Of a DNA stretch of 37,995 nt, positions 29,684 to 35,296 are shown one piece after another; within the stretch, counting starts at the first letter, position 1, and every line of letters begins with the position of its first letter. Location of the stretch: positions 1 to 37,995 of the IMG/VR virus record IMGVR_UViG_3300046012_000501; one strand, given 5' to 3'. The stretch is from a virus. The notes under the pieces are model-generated. The model was not told the origin of the DNA and did no database searches. It was given only the letters and a program-made list of their open reading frames with translations. The translations under genes and the position numbers were made by a program.

Positions 29684-30575
29684 TCTATTGCGTAACTTTA
29701 CACATATTACAATCCCTGCCGAGATTTGGCTCAGGCAAGATATTTCGCTCCAAGCCAAATGCTTATGGGCTGAAATGCGATCTCTTCATGATAAAGAAAA
29801 GGGAGGCTGCTACGCATCGGATGAATACCTATCTCAATTCTTAGGTTTAAAAAGAAGTCGATTGCAAGAAGTTATCAAAGAGCTTAAAGATGCATCGCTT
29901 TTAGTGGTTGTCAGTTTTAACGGAAGGCAAACCATTAGAAGAGCGATTGTTCCGGAAACTGAATATCAGACCGGACAGCAGCTATCCGGAAAACCGGACA
30001 GCTCACATCCGGAAAACCGGACAGCTGATGCCCGGAAAACCGGATTCTCTCCTTATATAGAGAATAAAGGGGAGGATAAAGATAAGTCGCCGCCGCTATC
30101 GCAGCGCCTAGCCTCTTTCTTTTTCGATGAGTTAAGGAAGATAAACCCGAAGGTCAAAAAACCTGATTTCGCAAAATGGTCAAGCGACTTTGATCTGATG
30201 CTTTCGAAGGATGGGAACTCCGAGGAGGATATTCGTAGAGTAATCTTATATTTAATGAGCACCAAGAACAAAGAATCAAGCAACGGCTTTAAGTGGTGCA
30301 AGGTAATTCTTTCAGCTTCAAAGCTACGCGATAAGTTTGCTTCCCTTTGGGCGGAAATGGAGGATATCCCTATAGCTGATCTTCCAGTGAAAAATAAAGA
30401 ACTAGCCCGATTCATAGAACAAAAGTTTCCGCGCCCTGATATCTCAGTCGGCCCTGATTACATTGAATTTATAAATGGGCCAAAAGCTATTCATGTAAAA
30501 TTTGACGATAAGAAATTTAAAGAAATTGTCATGTCTCAGTTAGAGATCAGAAAAATAAAACTCAAGGACTTATGA
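29673..30575 (+). CDS. Winged-helix replication initiator (lambda O-like logic)
   Basis: The 300-residue protein starts with a conserved winged-helix region (about 10-90: Leu-Gln-Ala-Lys-Cys-Leu-Trp-Ala-Glu, Tyr-Leu-Ser-Gln-Phe-Leu-Gly-Leu-Lys-Arg-Ser-Arg-Leu-Gln), typical of phage and plasmid initiators. A polar, repeat-encoded linker follows (about 95-145), then a helical C-terminal region (about 148-235) that may contact the host replication machinery, and a small end domain. The iterons for origin binding lie inside the gene at 29961-30048. No polymerase, helicase or primase gene is visible, so host enzymes would be recruited. It is followed at once by a coupled string of early genes. Confidence 0.75.
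   Translation: MSDNLLRNFTHITIPAEIWLRQDISLQAKCLWAEMRSLHDKEKGGCYASDEYLSQFLGLKRSRLQEVIKELKDASLLVVVSFNGRQTIRRAIVPETEYQTGQQLSGKPDSSHPENRTADARKTGFSPYIENKGEDKDKSPPLSQRLASFFFDELRKINPKVKKPDFAKWSSDFDLMLSKDGNSEEDIRRVILYLMSTKNKESSNGFKWCKVILSASKLRDKFASLWAEMEDIPIADLPVKNKELARFIEQKFPRPDISVGPDYIEFINGPKAIHVKFDDKKFKEIVMSQLEIRKIKLKDL
29961..30048 (+). repeat. Iterons inside the replication gene (probable origin)
   Basis: ATCCGGAAAACCGGACAGCT occurs at 29984-30003 and 30007-30026, with a third, degenerate copy from 30030, an exact 23-base period. A half-degenerate copy precedes at 29961. Each unit is itself an inverted repeat (TCCGG AAAA CCGGA). An inverted repeat ATTCTC/GAGAAT in AT-rich DNA follows (30043-30064). 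The lambda origin is built this way inside gene O. Confidence 0.65.
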
Positions 30576-30673
30576 AAAACTCAAATCATAAAGACACTGA
30601 AATTTTTACCTATTGTGCTCTAATTGCAGAATTCGAGCATCGAAGACATTTTAATAGAGAGAGTAAATCATGA
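30572..30673 (+). CDS. 33-residue small protein
   Basis: Overlaps the initiator stop by four bases (ATGA) and the next start by four bases. His/Glu/Arg-rich with no domain. The tight coupling is the only support. Confidence 0.5.
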   Translation: MKNSNHKDTEIFTYCALIAEFEHRRHFNRESKS

Positions 30674-30933
30674 CAGCTTGTGACGACTTCATCGAAAAAA
30701 TATCCAAAGCACTTCCCGATCCAGCTTTACCAGCCGACCTTGTAAGTGTTGGCCTCTACCCTTCAGTGCAATGTGCCTATTACGCGCGCACGGTACATAA
30801 CTCCCCTGAATACTTCAGCATCGGCAAGAAGGTTTTTTATCCTAAGCAGGCCGTTTTAGAGTGGCTAAAAGCATGTAAGAGAGACGATGGAACCTTTACG
30901 AATTGTAAGAAAGAAAGCAGCAAGAGTCTTTAA
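30670..30933 (+). CDS. Small helix-turn-helix (AlpA/excisionase-like) protein
   Basis: An 87-residue protein with Leu-Val-Ser-Val-Gly-Leu-Tyr-Pro-Ser, a helix, then Phe-Ser-Ile-Gly-Lys-Lys-Val-Phe-Tyr-Pro-Lys-Gln-Ala-Val-Leu-Glu-Trp-Leu. That order matches short winged-helix adaptors of the AlpA/excisionase type, which bind DNA and bend it. No integrase was found to pair with it, so a transcription role is as likely. It overlaps the next gene by 47 bases. Confidence 0.65.
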   Translation: MTACDDFIEKISKALPDPALPADLVSVGLYPSVQCAYYARTVHNSPEYFSIGKKVFYPKQAVLEWLKACKRDDGTFTNCKKESSKSL

Positions 30934-31306
30934 CTCATCGGCTCGCTGGAAAGAGATCGGAGGAAAAAGGATCTATTTTCGCTCTTCTTGGGAGTGGCGT
31001 TACGCGGGGTACCTGCAATTTATGAAAGAGCAACATAAAATTACAGACTGGCTCTATGAACCTGAAACCTTTTGGTTTGAAACGATCAAAAGGGGAGTCC
31101 GAAGCTATAAGCCCGATTTTAAGGTAATAGAGCTTACAGGCGAGCATTACTGGGTTGAGGTAAAGGGATTCATGGATAAGAAGTCGATAACGAAGCTAAA
31201 GCGGTTTAATCGGTTTTATCCGAAAGAGAAAATGGTGGTAGTGGATTCACCATGGTTTGTACAAAACCATTGCATTCTAGATATGTTAATGAAAGGAAAG
31301 AAATGA
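30887..31306 (+). CDS. PD-(D/E)XK endonuclease-like protein
   Basis: The 139-residue protein fits a small restriction-endonuclease-like fold. An Arg-Ser-Ser-Trp-Glu-Trp-Arg-Tyr segment (32-39, with E36 a possible first acidic residue) is followed by Tyr-Lys-Pro-Asp-Phe (74-78) and Trp-Val-Glu-Val-Lys-Gly (89-94), the PD-x-ExK core. Similar small nuclease-like phage proteins (DUF1064-type) sit with replication genes and may resolve recombination intermediates or cut branched DNA. The substrate is not shown by the sequence. It starts inside the previous gene, so internal initiation is likely; its stop overlaps the next ATG. Confidence 0.8.
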   Translation: MEPLRIVRKKAARVFNSSARWKEIGGKRIYFRSSWEWRYAGYLQFMKEQHKITDWLYEPETFWFETIKRGVRSYKPDFKVIELTGEHYWVEVKGFMDKKSITKLKRFNRFYPKEKMVVVDSPWFVQNHCILDMLMKGKK

Positions 31307-31554
31307 TGGCACATATTTACATACGCCTGGGAGACCCAGTATTCGAAGAGGTTTTCCAAGATACATTTAAAGAATTCATAGTCGAAAAAAACGGGCACGT
31401 TATTCGAATACCAATAGGAAGGCTTTTGCAAATTTTAAGAGATGAGCAATATAAGATTTGGGATGAGGAAGTAGATGAATATTTAATGTCGGATAATGCG
31501 AACTTAGAGTCATGTTCCGAGGCAACCGGAGCGGAAACTAAAGCAATTGAGTGA
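31303..31554 (+). CDS. Acidic hypothetical protein
   Basis: I use ATG 31303 (83 residues), which overlaps the previous stop (ATGATG); a longer frame from 31252 lies inside the nuclease gene. The protein is acidic, mixes strands and helices (Ala-His-Ile-Tyr-Ile-Arg-Leu-Gly) and ends Thr-Lys-Ala-Ile-Glu. No family is recognised. It overlaps the zinc-ribbon gene start. Confidence 0.6.
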   Translation: MMAHIYIRLGDPVFEEVFQDTFKEFIVEKNGHVIRIPIGRLLQILRDEQYKIWDEEVDEYLMSDNANLESCSEATGAETKAIE

Positions 31555-31843
31555 TTTTATCTCTCAAGTTAATGCTTTTCCTCGAGATGGGAGCTTCCCG
31601 TTTAGAGTCATTGCATTAATAGAACAGGAAAATCAAAAGACAAGAGATGAGCTGAGATCAGAAGATGCGGCGGCTTATGAGAAAAAAAAGAGAGAGCTTC
31701 GAGAATTCAAAGAGAGATTTTGCCCATCGTGCCAAACGAAGGGGATAAGAAAAAAAGTATATGTGGAGTTCATTGCATTCCCCTTGTATGGGTGCCACAT
31801 ATTCGCAGGATGCCATAACTGTACGTATAAGGAATTATTTTAA
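31547..31843 (+). CDS. Zinc-ribbon protein with TTG start
   Basis: A 98-residue protein with TTG at 31547 overlapping the upstream stop. The charged helical first half is followed by Cys59-x2-Cys62 and Cys89-x2-Cys92, a likely zinc ribbon. Similar small ribbons bind nucleic acid or RNA polymerase subunits. The exact start is uncertain because the gene has no good ribosome binding site before the TTG. Confidence 0.6.
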   Translation: MSDFISQVNAFPRDGSFPFRVIALIEQENQKTRDELRSEDAAAYEKKKRELREFKERFCPSCQTKGIRKKVYVEFIAFPLYGCHIFAGCHNCTYKELF

Positions 31844-31845
31844 AT

Positions 31846-32154
31846 ATGGAAATTATAAATTATCGACGCATTGACAAAGGGTGCGTTAAGTCGTCTTTTA
31901 CCGTCTGCATTCCACAATGGGGTGATCAAGAAATTGACGCCACACTTTTTGAAAAAGAGGATGGTAGAGGTTGGGTTAACTTTGCTGCCCAGCAATACGT
32001 CGCAAAAGATGGGACCAAGAAGTCGCGCAATCAATGCCGTTGGAATGAGAAAACGACCAAGACGCTTTACAAAGCTATTCGCGACAAAATTGACTCGGGA
32101 CAAGTACAGCATTTCCAGCAAAAAACAACAGCAGATGAAAAGGTACCCTTCTAA
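31846..32154 (+). CDS. Possible single-strand DNA-binding-like protein
   Basis: A 102-residue protein that starts after the zinc-ribbon stop. It is beta-like in the first half (Lys-Ser-Ser-Phe-Thr-Val-Cys-Ile-Pro, Trp-Val-Asn-Phe-Ala-Ala-Gln) with a helical basic second half (Lys-Thr-Leu-Tyr-Lys-Ala-Ile-Arg). It ends Asp-Glu-Lys-Val-Pro-Phe, close to the Asp-Asp-Ile-Pro-Phe tail by which SSB proteins bind partners. The tail and the neighbouring replication and nuclease genes suggest ssDNA binding; the fold is unproven. Its stop overlaps the next ATG. Confidence 0.5.
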   Translation: MEIINYRRIDKGCVKSSFTVCIPQWGDQEIDATLFEKEDGRGWVNFAAQQYVAKDGTKKSRNQCRWNEKTTKTLYKAIRDKIDSGQVQHFQQKTTADEKVPF

Positions 32155-32507
32155 TGGACATAATAATTTCAATGAAAAATGGATGTATGCTTGAATTTCC
32201 AAAAAGTACCCCTTCAGATTTTGATTATCTCCTTGAAGAGATGGCAAGTGTTAGGGATTCCTTTGTATGGAAAGATCGAACATGGGTCAGAAAGTCGGAG
32301 ATCGTATCGTTTGAGCTAGCAACTGATGTAGACGATGAGGATGAAAAACAGATCTTTCTTGTGGCATTAAGGACTAAGCTTGGTCATGAAATCGTAGACG
32401 TCTTGCCGACTTATCAGGAGGCGTGCGAGGCTACGCAGAGATTAAAAAACTCATTGCCTGAATCATCAGAAGATATCGTCTATATTTTGACCAAGCGGAT
32501 TGATTAG
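32154..32507 (+). CDS. Hypothetical early protein
   Basis: A 117-residue acidic protein, mixed alpha/beta, coupled by one base to the preceding stop (TAATG). It contains Phe-Val-Trp-Lys-Asp-Arg-Thr-Trp-Val-Arg and Asp-Val-Asp-Asp-Glu-Asp-Glu. No family is recognised. Confidence 0.65.
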   Translation: MDIIISMKNGCMLEFPKSTPSDFDYLLEEMASVRDSFVWKDRTWVRKSEIVSFELATDVDDEDEKQIFLVALRTKLGHEIVDVLPTYQEACEATQRLKNSLPESSEDIVYILTKRID

Positions 32508-32717
32508 ATGGAAGTTTATGTGTTAGGGCATTCGAGCAAAGCCGGAAAATGCGTAGTGGGCGTTTACGAGAGTTATAAGGATGCGCAATACATGAAGCTT
32601 AAAATTACGATAGCCGCCAATCAAGAGCTTGGCGCATCGCCCGATGGATGGTGGATTGAGAAAATGGAAGTTATCAAAAAGGGCGAAATATATAAAAATT
32701 CGCAGCCCTCAGAATAG
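32508..32717 (+). CDS. Small hypothetical early protein
   Basis: A 69-residue protein starting directly after the previous stop. It opens with beta-like Val-Tyr-Val-Leu-Gly-His-Ser and contains Trp-Trp-Ile-Glu-Lys-Met. No family is recognised. Confidence 0.65.
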   Translation: MEVYVLGHSSKAGKCVVGVYESYKDAQYMKLKITIAANQELGASPDGWWIEKMEVIKKGEIYKNSQPSE

Positions 32718-32757
32718 GTTGTGAGGGCATTTGGAATTTGAAAAATAAAAGGGACAT

Positions 32758-32829
32758 ATGCATTGGATCATATTACTCTCATTTGCAATAGGTTGGGTTA
32801 TTGGAGTCCTCCAGGCAAATGTAACATAA
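32758..32829 (+). CDS. 23-residue membrane peptide
   Basis: Encodes little more than one hydrophobic span (Trp-Ile-Ile-Leu-Leu-Ser-Phe-Ala-Ile-Gly-Trp-Val-Ile-Gly-Val-Leu). AAAAGGGA lies six bases upstream of the ATG. It is too short to class; it may be a toxin-like or regulatory peptide. Confidence 0.4.
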   Translation: MHWIILLSFAIGWVIGVLQANVT

Positions 32830-32856
32830 GTATAATTATCAGACGTTAGAGGGTAT

Positions 32857-33039
32857 ATGGATTTAGATGCATTAGGAATTACAGATGAGCGACAACAAGA
32901 GTTTGCCGAACATTTATTCTGTGTATTTGCTGCTAAAGTAGGTTTAGAGAGACGTCCTTCCGATATTGATAGCATGGTTTATTTTTTATCAGAAATGAAG
33001 AGATTTATTGACACGTGGTGTCCATGTAAAAAAAATTAA
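32857..33039 (+). CDS. Small hypothetical early protein
   Basis: A 60-residue helical protein with a Cys-Pro-Cys end (Trp-Cys-Pro-Cys-Lys-Lys). It opens Met-Asp-Leu-Asp-Ala-Leu-Gly-Ile and precedes the methyltransferase gene. No family is recognised. Confidence 0.6.
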   Translation: MDLDALGITDERQQEFAEHLFCVFAAKVGLERRPSDIDSMVYFLSEMKRFIDTWCPCKKN

Positions 33040-33071
33040 TAACATTTTCAAACGTTAGGACTATAGGGAAC

Positions 33072-33797
33072 ATGTTAAATGGTTTGGACTTATTTAGTGG
33101 AATCGGAGGGCTCACCCTTGCACTCAGCGACTGGGTGCGACCCATCGCTTATTGCGAAATTGATACCTACTGTCAAGCAATCCTCCTTAATCGACAGTTT
33201 GACGGTCTATTGCCCAAAGCACCCATTTGGGATGACGTTAATACCCTATGCGTTCGAGGAAATGGAAGGAACATCGACATTATCTACGGTGGATTCCCAT
33301 GCCAGGATATCAGTATCGCACAAGTTGGAAAAGGCTTGGATGGAGAGCGAAGCCGCTTATTTTTCCAGATCGTGCGCTTGGCCAAAGAAATCAAGCCCCA
33401 TTTCATATTCCTTGAAAATGTTCCAGCCATTACCTCGCGAGGAGGGCTTCGAGTCGTTAGAGAAGTTGCCGAAATGGGGTATGATTGTAGGTGGTGCGTT
33501 ATATCCGCTGAAAGCGTTGGAGCGACCCATAAAAGAGAGAGGTGGTTTCTTTTGGCCTACTCCGAGAGCAAGCGATTGCAAGCGGAACGATTCGCCGAGC
33601 GAGAGGAATCGGGATTCTCCATCTCTTCCGGCGAGAGTGAACATGCAAGCACAAACAAAAGGTGGAAAGCTGAATCCGGTTTGGGTCGAATGGCTGATGG
33701 GGTACCCCGTCGCTTGGACCGAATTAAAGCACTGGGCAATGCGGTGGTTCCTAAGCAAGCGACGCAAGCGTTTGAAATACTGATGGGTTTAAAATGA
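33072..33797 (+). CDS. DNA (cytosine-5) methyltransferase, short form
   Basis: The 241-residue protein has the C5-methyltransferase motifs in order: motif I Asp-Leu-Phe-Ser-Gly-Ile-Gly-Gly (6-13), motif IV Gly-Gly-Phe-Pro-Cys-Gln (73-78) with catalytic Cys77, motif VI Glu-Asn-Val (115-117), motif VIII Arg-Glu-Arg-Trp (155-158) and motif X Leu-Gly-Asn-Ala-Val-Val-Pro (221-227). The target-recognition part between VIII and X is only about 60 residues, far shorter than usual, so specificity cannot be guessed. Such enzymes commonly protect phage DNA from host restriction. A second frame of 234 codons overlaps almost the whole gene (33079-33783). It overlaps the next small gene by four bases. Confidence 0.85.
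   Translation: MLNGLDLFSGIGGLTLALSDWVRPIAYCEIDTYCQAILLNRQFDGLLPKAPIWDDVNTLCVRGNGRNIDIIYGGFPCQDISIAQVGKGLDGERSRLFFQIVRLAKEIKPHFIFLENVPAITSRGGLRVVREVAEMGYDCRWCVISAESVGATHKRERWFLLAYSESKRLQAERFAEREESGFSISSGESEHASTNKRWKAESGLGRMADGVPRRLDRIKALGNAVVPKQATQAFEILMGLK
33079..33783 (+). CDS. Long alternate-frame reading frame inside the methyltransferase gene
   Basis: A 234-codon frame, +1 relative to the methyltransferase, runs almost the full length. Its C-terminal third has Gly-Met-Ile-Val-Gly-Gly-Ala-Leu-Tyr-Pro-Leu-x2-Leu-Glu-Arg-Pro, Phe-Trp-Pro-Thr-Pro-Arg-Ala-Ser-Asp and Leu-Asn-Pro-Val-Trp-Val-Glu-Trp-Leu-Met-Gly-Tyr-Pro. I recall these, in this order, from phage proteins annotated as methyltransferase-related. 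Either both frames are translated (overprinting), or the family arises from the same DNA. It should not be taken as a simple noise frame. Confidence 0.4.
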   Translation: MVWTYLVESEGSPLHSATGCDPSLIAKLIPTVKQSSLIDSLTVYCPKHPFGMTLIPYAFEEMEGTSTLSTVDSHARISVSHKLEKAWMESEAAYFSRSCAWPKKSSPISYSLKMFQPLPREEGFESLEKLPKWGMIVGGALYPLKALERPIKERGGFFWPTPRASDCKRNDSPSERNRDSPSLPARVNMQAQTKGGKLNPVWVEWLMGYPVAWTELKHWAMRWFLSKRRKRLKY

Positions 33798-33937
33798 GAT
33801 TCTTTATTGCGAGGCTGCTATTTTTTTTCAAAAAACGGAAGTTCAAAAGAAAGTATGGCGTGGATATGGGGGAAGTAATGATGGAGTTGGGGCGTCATGT
33901 TGTGCTTTCCTCCGAGAAAGAGGATGGGGAAAGTTAG
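33794..33937 (+). CDS. Small basic protein with a hydrophobic N terminus
   Basis: A 47-residue protein starting at the methyltransferase stop (ATGA). The first 13 residues are hydrophobic (Phe-Phe-Ile-Ala-Arg-Leu-Leu-Phe-Phe-Phe), followed by a very basic segment of Lys and Arg. It may be a membrane-attached peptide; the role is unknown. Confidence 0.5.
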   Translation: MRFFIARLLFFFKKRKFKRKYGVDMGEVMMELGRHVVLSSEKEDGES

Positions 33938-33950
33938 AAATGGAATCAGA

Positions 33951-34118
33951 ATGGAAAAGCGGTTGGATGAATTTTTTGGCGTGAAGTTTTGCCAAAATAC
34001 TGTGCTACTCAAATCTTTTTTGGACCACCACGAAGTGCCCTATGAGGAAAGCGAGCTAGAGATGACGCCTTTAGGGTTGGGATTAGTAACTAAGCATGAT
34101 GAGAAAGAGAACTTATGA
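33951..34118 (+). CDS. Small hypothetical protein directly before tRNA-Gln
   Basis: I start at ATG 33951 (55 residues), with GGA eight bases upstream, rather than 33897, which lies inside the preceding gene. The protein is charged and begins Met-Glu-Lys-Arg-Leu-Asp-Glu-Phe-Phe. Its TGA (34116-34118) is immediately followed by the first base of the tRNA, so the two share one transcript. No family is recognised. Confidence 0.5.
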   Translation: MEKRLDEFFGVKFCQNTVLLKSFLDHHEVPYEESELEMTPLGLGLVTKHDEKENL

Positions 34119-34189
34119 TGGATGGTAGTTCAGTGGTAGAACACTTGTCTTTGGCACAAGGGGTCGGTGGTTCGAGCCCATCCCATCCA
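34119..34189 (+). tRNA. tRNA-Gln (anticodon TTG)
   Basis: A full 71-base cloverleaf can be drawn: acceptor TGGATGG/CCATCCA, D stem GTTC/GAAC, anticodon stem CTTGT/ACAAG with loop CTTTGGC (anticodon TTG, reads CAA), five-base variable loop GGGTC, and T stem GGTGG/CCATC with loop TTCGAGC. All stems pair, with one G-T wobble in the T stem. CCA is not encoded and must be added. It abuts the stop of the previous gene. Confidence 0.95.
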
Positions 34190-34220
34190 ATAACAGAAGA
34201 TGAAAAATAAGGTTAGTTGA

Positions 34221-34634
34221 ATGGAGCATTTGAAATTGAAAGACATATTCTTGATTTGTGTGGGAGCGTTAGCTCTTGTGGTGGTTATATTGGGCCTATG
34301 TTTTGGCGTCGGGGCTCTAAATAAAGAGTATTCCGTATGGTCAGAAAGAAAACGTGGCGAATCTGAATACGCGCACGCGGAAGCTCATCGCAAGATTACC
34401 ATTCTAGAAGCGGAAGCCAAAAAAGAAGCGGCAAAAGCCCTTGGGGATGCTGAGGCTATTAGAGCGGAAGGGGTGGCAAGAGCCAATAAAATAATAGGCG
34501 ATTCCTTGCAAAACAATGAGGGCTATCTTAGATATCTTTGGATTCAAGGCCTACAAACAAATGAGATGCAAGTTGTGTATGTGCCTACAGAAGCGGGTTT
34601 ACCCATCTTGGAAGCCGGAAGAAAGTTAAAATGA
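34221..34634 (+). CDS. Membrane protein resembling the C-terminal part of SPFH/prohibitin proteins
   Basis: The 137-residue protein has a membrane span at about 8-30. A long Ala/Glu/Lys/Arg helix follows (about 45-95, with Glu-Ala-Lys-Lys-Glu-Ala-Ala and Ala-Glu-Gly-Val-Ala-Arg-Ala-Asn-Lys-Ile). It ends Tyr-Leu-Arg-Tyr-Leu-Trp-Ile-x-Gly-Leu, Val-Tyr-Val-Pro-Thr-Glu-Ala-Gly-Leu-Pro-Ile-Leu. This is the coiled-coil and tail pattern of SPFH (stomatin/prohibitin) proteins without their central band-7 domain. It may organise a membrane site. The last 38 bases recur at 35067-35104. It overlaps the next gene by four bases. Confidence 0.65.
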   Translation: MEHLKLKDIFLICVGALALVVVILGLCFGVGALNKEYSVWSERKRGESEYAHAEAHRKITILEAEAKKEAAKALGDAEAIRAEGVARANKIIGDSLQNNEGYLRYLWIQGLQTNEMQVVYVPTEAGLPILEAGRKLK

Positions 34635-35008
34635 TAACAGCTATTAGCCCAATACATCCGGCCATACTTCAATTTTTTGATTCACGCCTTTTATCAAGCC
34701 CTTGTCCAAAGTTCAGGGATGATGAAACCGATTTATGGGCAGTTTATCGATATTTGAAATTTGTGAGTAAAAAGAAACTCCGGAATTGCCCACGAAAGAA
34801 ACAAAAATTTAAGGAAATCGAAAGGAAATTTTTAGAGCTTTATGAGCAGATCACCCAAAAAAAAGAAGACGCTTCAGCAACGAAAGAAAACAAAACGGAA
34901 GGATTCGGTTATAGGTTTAGGTATTCTTCTAGAAGCGACGAAGAAATATTTAGAAGATTTAACAACAGAGCCCGTACGTTTAAGCACACCGCAAACGCTA
35001 AGATTTAG
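34631..35008 (+). CDS. Basic hypothetical protein, possibly frameshifted
   Basis: A 125-residue protein with a Lys/Arg-rich middle. After residue about 77 its reading changes character, and a second frame (34842-35036) gives a more protein-like sequence. A run of eight A (34857-34864) sits in the overlap. So the real product may be a fusion by +1 frameshift, two overlapping genes, or the assembly may have a homopolymer error. No family is recognised. Confidence 0.45.
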   Translation: MITAISPIHPAILQFFDSRLLSSPCPKFRDDETDLWAVYRYLKFVSKKKLRNCPRKKQKFKEIERKFLELYEQITQKKEDASATKENKTEGFGYRFRYSSRSDEEIFRRFNNRARTFKHTANAKI

Positions 35009-35036
35009 TCGGTTTAAAAATGATTCTGCAACTTAA
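34842..35036 (+). CDS. Overlapping frame with a natural-looking C terminus
   Basis: A 64-codon frame, +1 relative to the gene at 34631, basic at its start (Pro-Lys-Lys-Lys-Lys-Thr-Leu) and then Val-Ile-Gly-Leu-Gly-Ile-Leu-Leu-Glu-Ala. It ends just after the start of the small chimeric frame at 35020. It is either a separate gene or the true continuation of the upstream one. Confidence 0.4.
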   Translation: MSRSPKKKKTLQQRKKTKRKDSVIGLGILLEATKKYLEDLTTEPVRLSTPQTLRFSRFKNDSAT

Positions 35037-35124
35037 CGCAGCTCTACCTTTTTGGCATGAAGAAAACGGGTTTACCCATCTTGGAAGCCGGAAGAAAGTT
35101 AAAAGGAAATTGAGAGATGGATGA
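35020..35124 (+). pseudogene. Chimeric duplicate: start of the 35280 gene joined to the end of the SPFH-like gene
   Basis: A 34-codon frame starting Met-Ile-Leu-Gln-Leu-Asn-Ala-Ala-Leu-Pro-Phe-Trp-His, clearly related to the start of the protein at 35280 (Met-Ile-Val-Gln-Leu-Asn-Pro-Ala-Leu-Pro-Phe-Trp-His). It then runs into the 38-base repeat copied from the SPFH-like gene (in another frame) and ends. It looks like the scar of an illegitimate recombination and is probably not functional. Confidence 0.65.
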
Positions 35125-35296
35125 AAAAGACGAAGTGTTTAATGAAATTGAGCAAATTCTACGTGCGGGAATGATTTCATCGGAAGAAATCTCATATATA
35201 GATGCCGATGGCAACTGGCGAAATATGTCTCTTACAACTATTTTAACTTGGATTTTAACTGAAATAATTAGGTTAAGAAATGATCGTTCAACTTAA
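35117..35296 (+). CDS. Small acidic protein
   Basis: A 59-residue protein. The ATG is preceded by AAAGGAAATTGAGAG, which is a usable ribosome binding site. It is acidic at the start (Met-Asp-Glu-Lys-Asp-Glu) and helical with a hydrophobic stretch (Thr-Ile-Leu-Thr-Trp-Ile-Leu). Its end overlaps the start of the 35280 gene by 17 bases. No family is recognised. Confidence 0.55.
   Translation: MDEKDEVFNEIEQILRAGMISSEEISYIDADGNWRNMSLTTILTWILTEIIRLRNDRST

Larger units (their letters stand above)
34594..35104 (+). repeat. 38-bp direct repeat pair (34594-34631 and 35067-35104)
   Basis: The two copies are identical over 38 bases and 473 bases apart. The left one encodes the C terminus of the SPFH-like protein. 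The right one lies in a frame that reads Phe-Thr-His-Leu-Gly-Ser-Arg-Lys-Lys, a different frame from the left copy. Confidence 0.9.
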
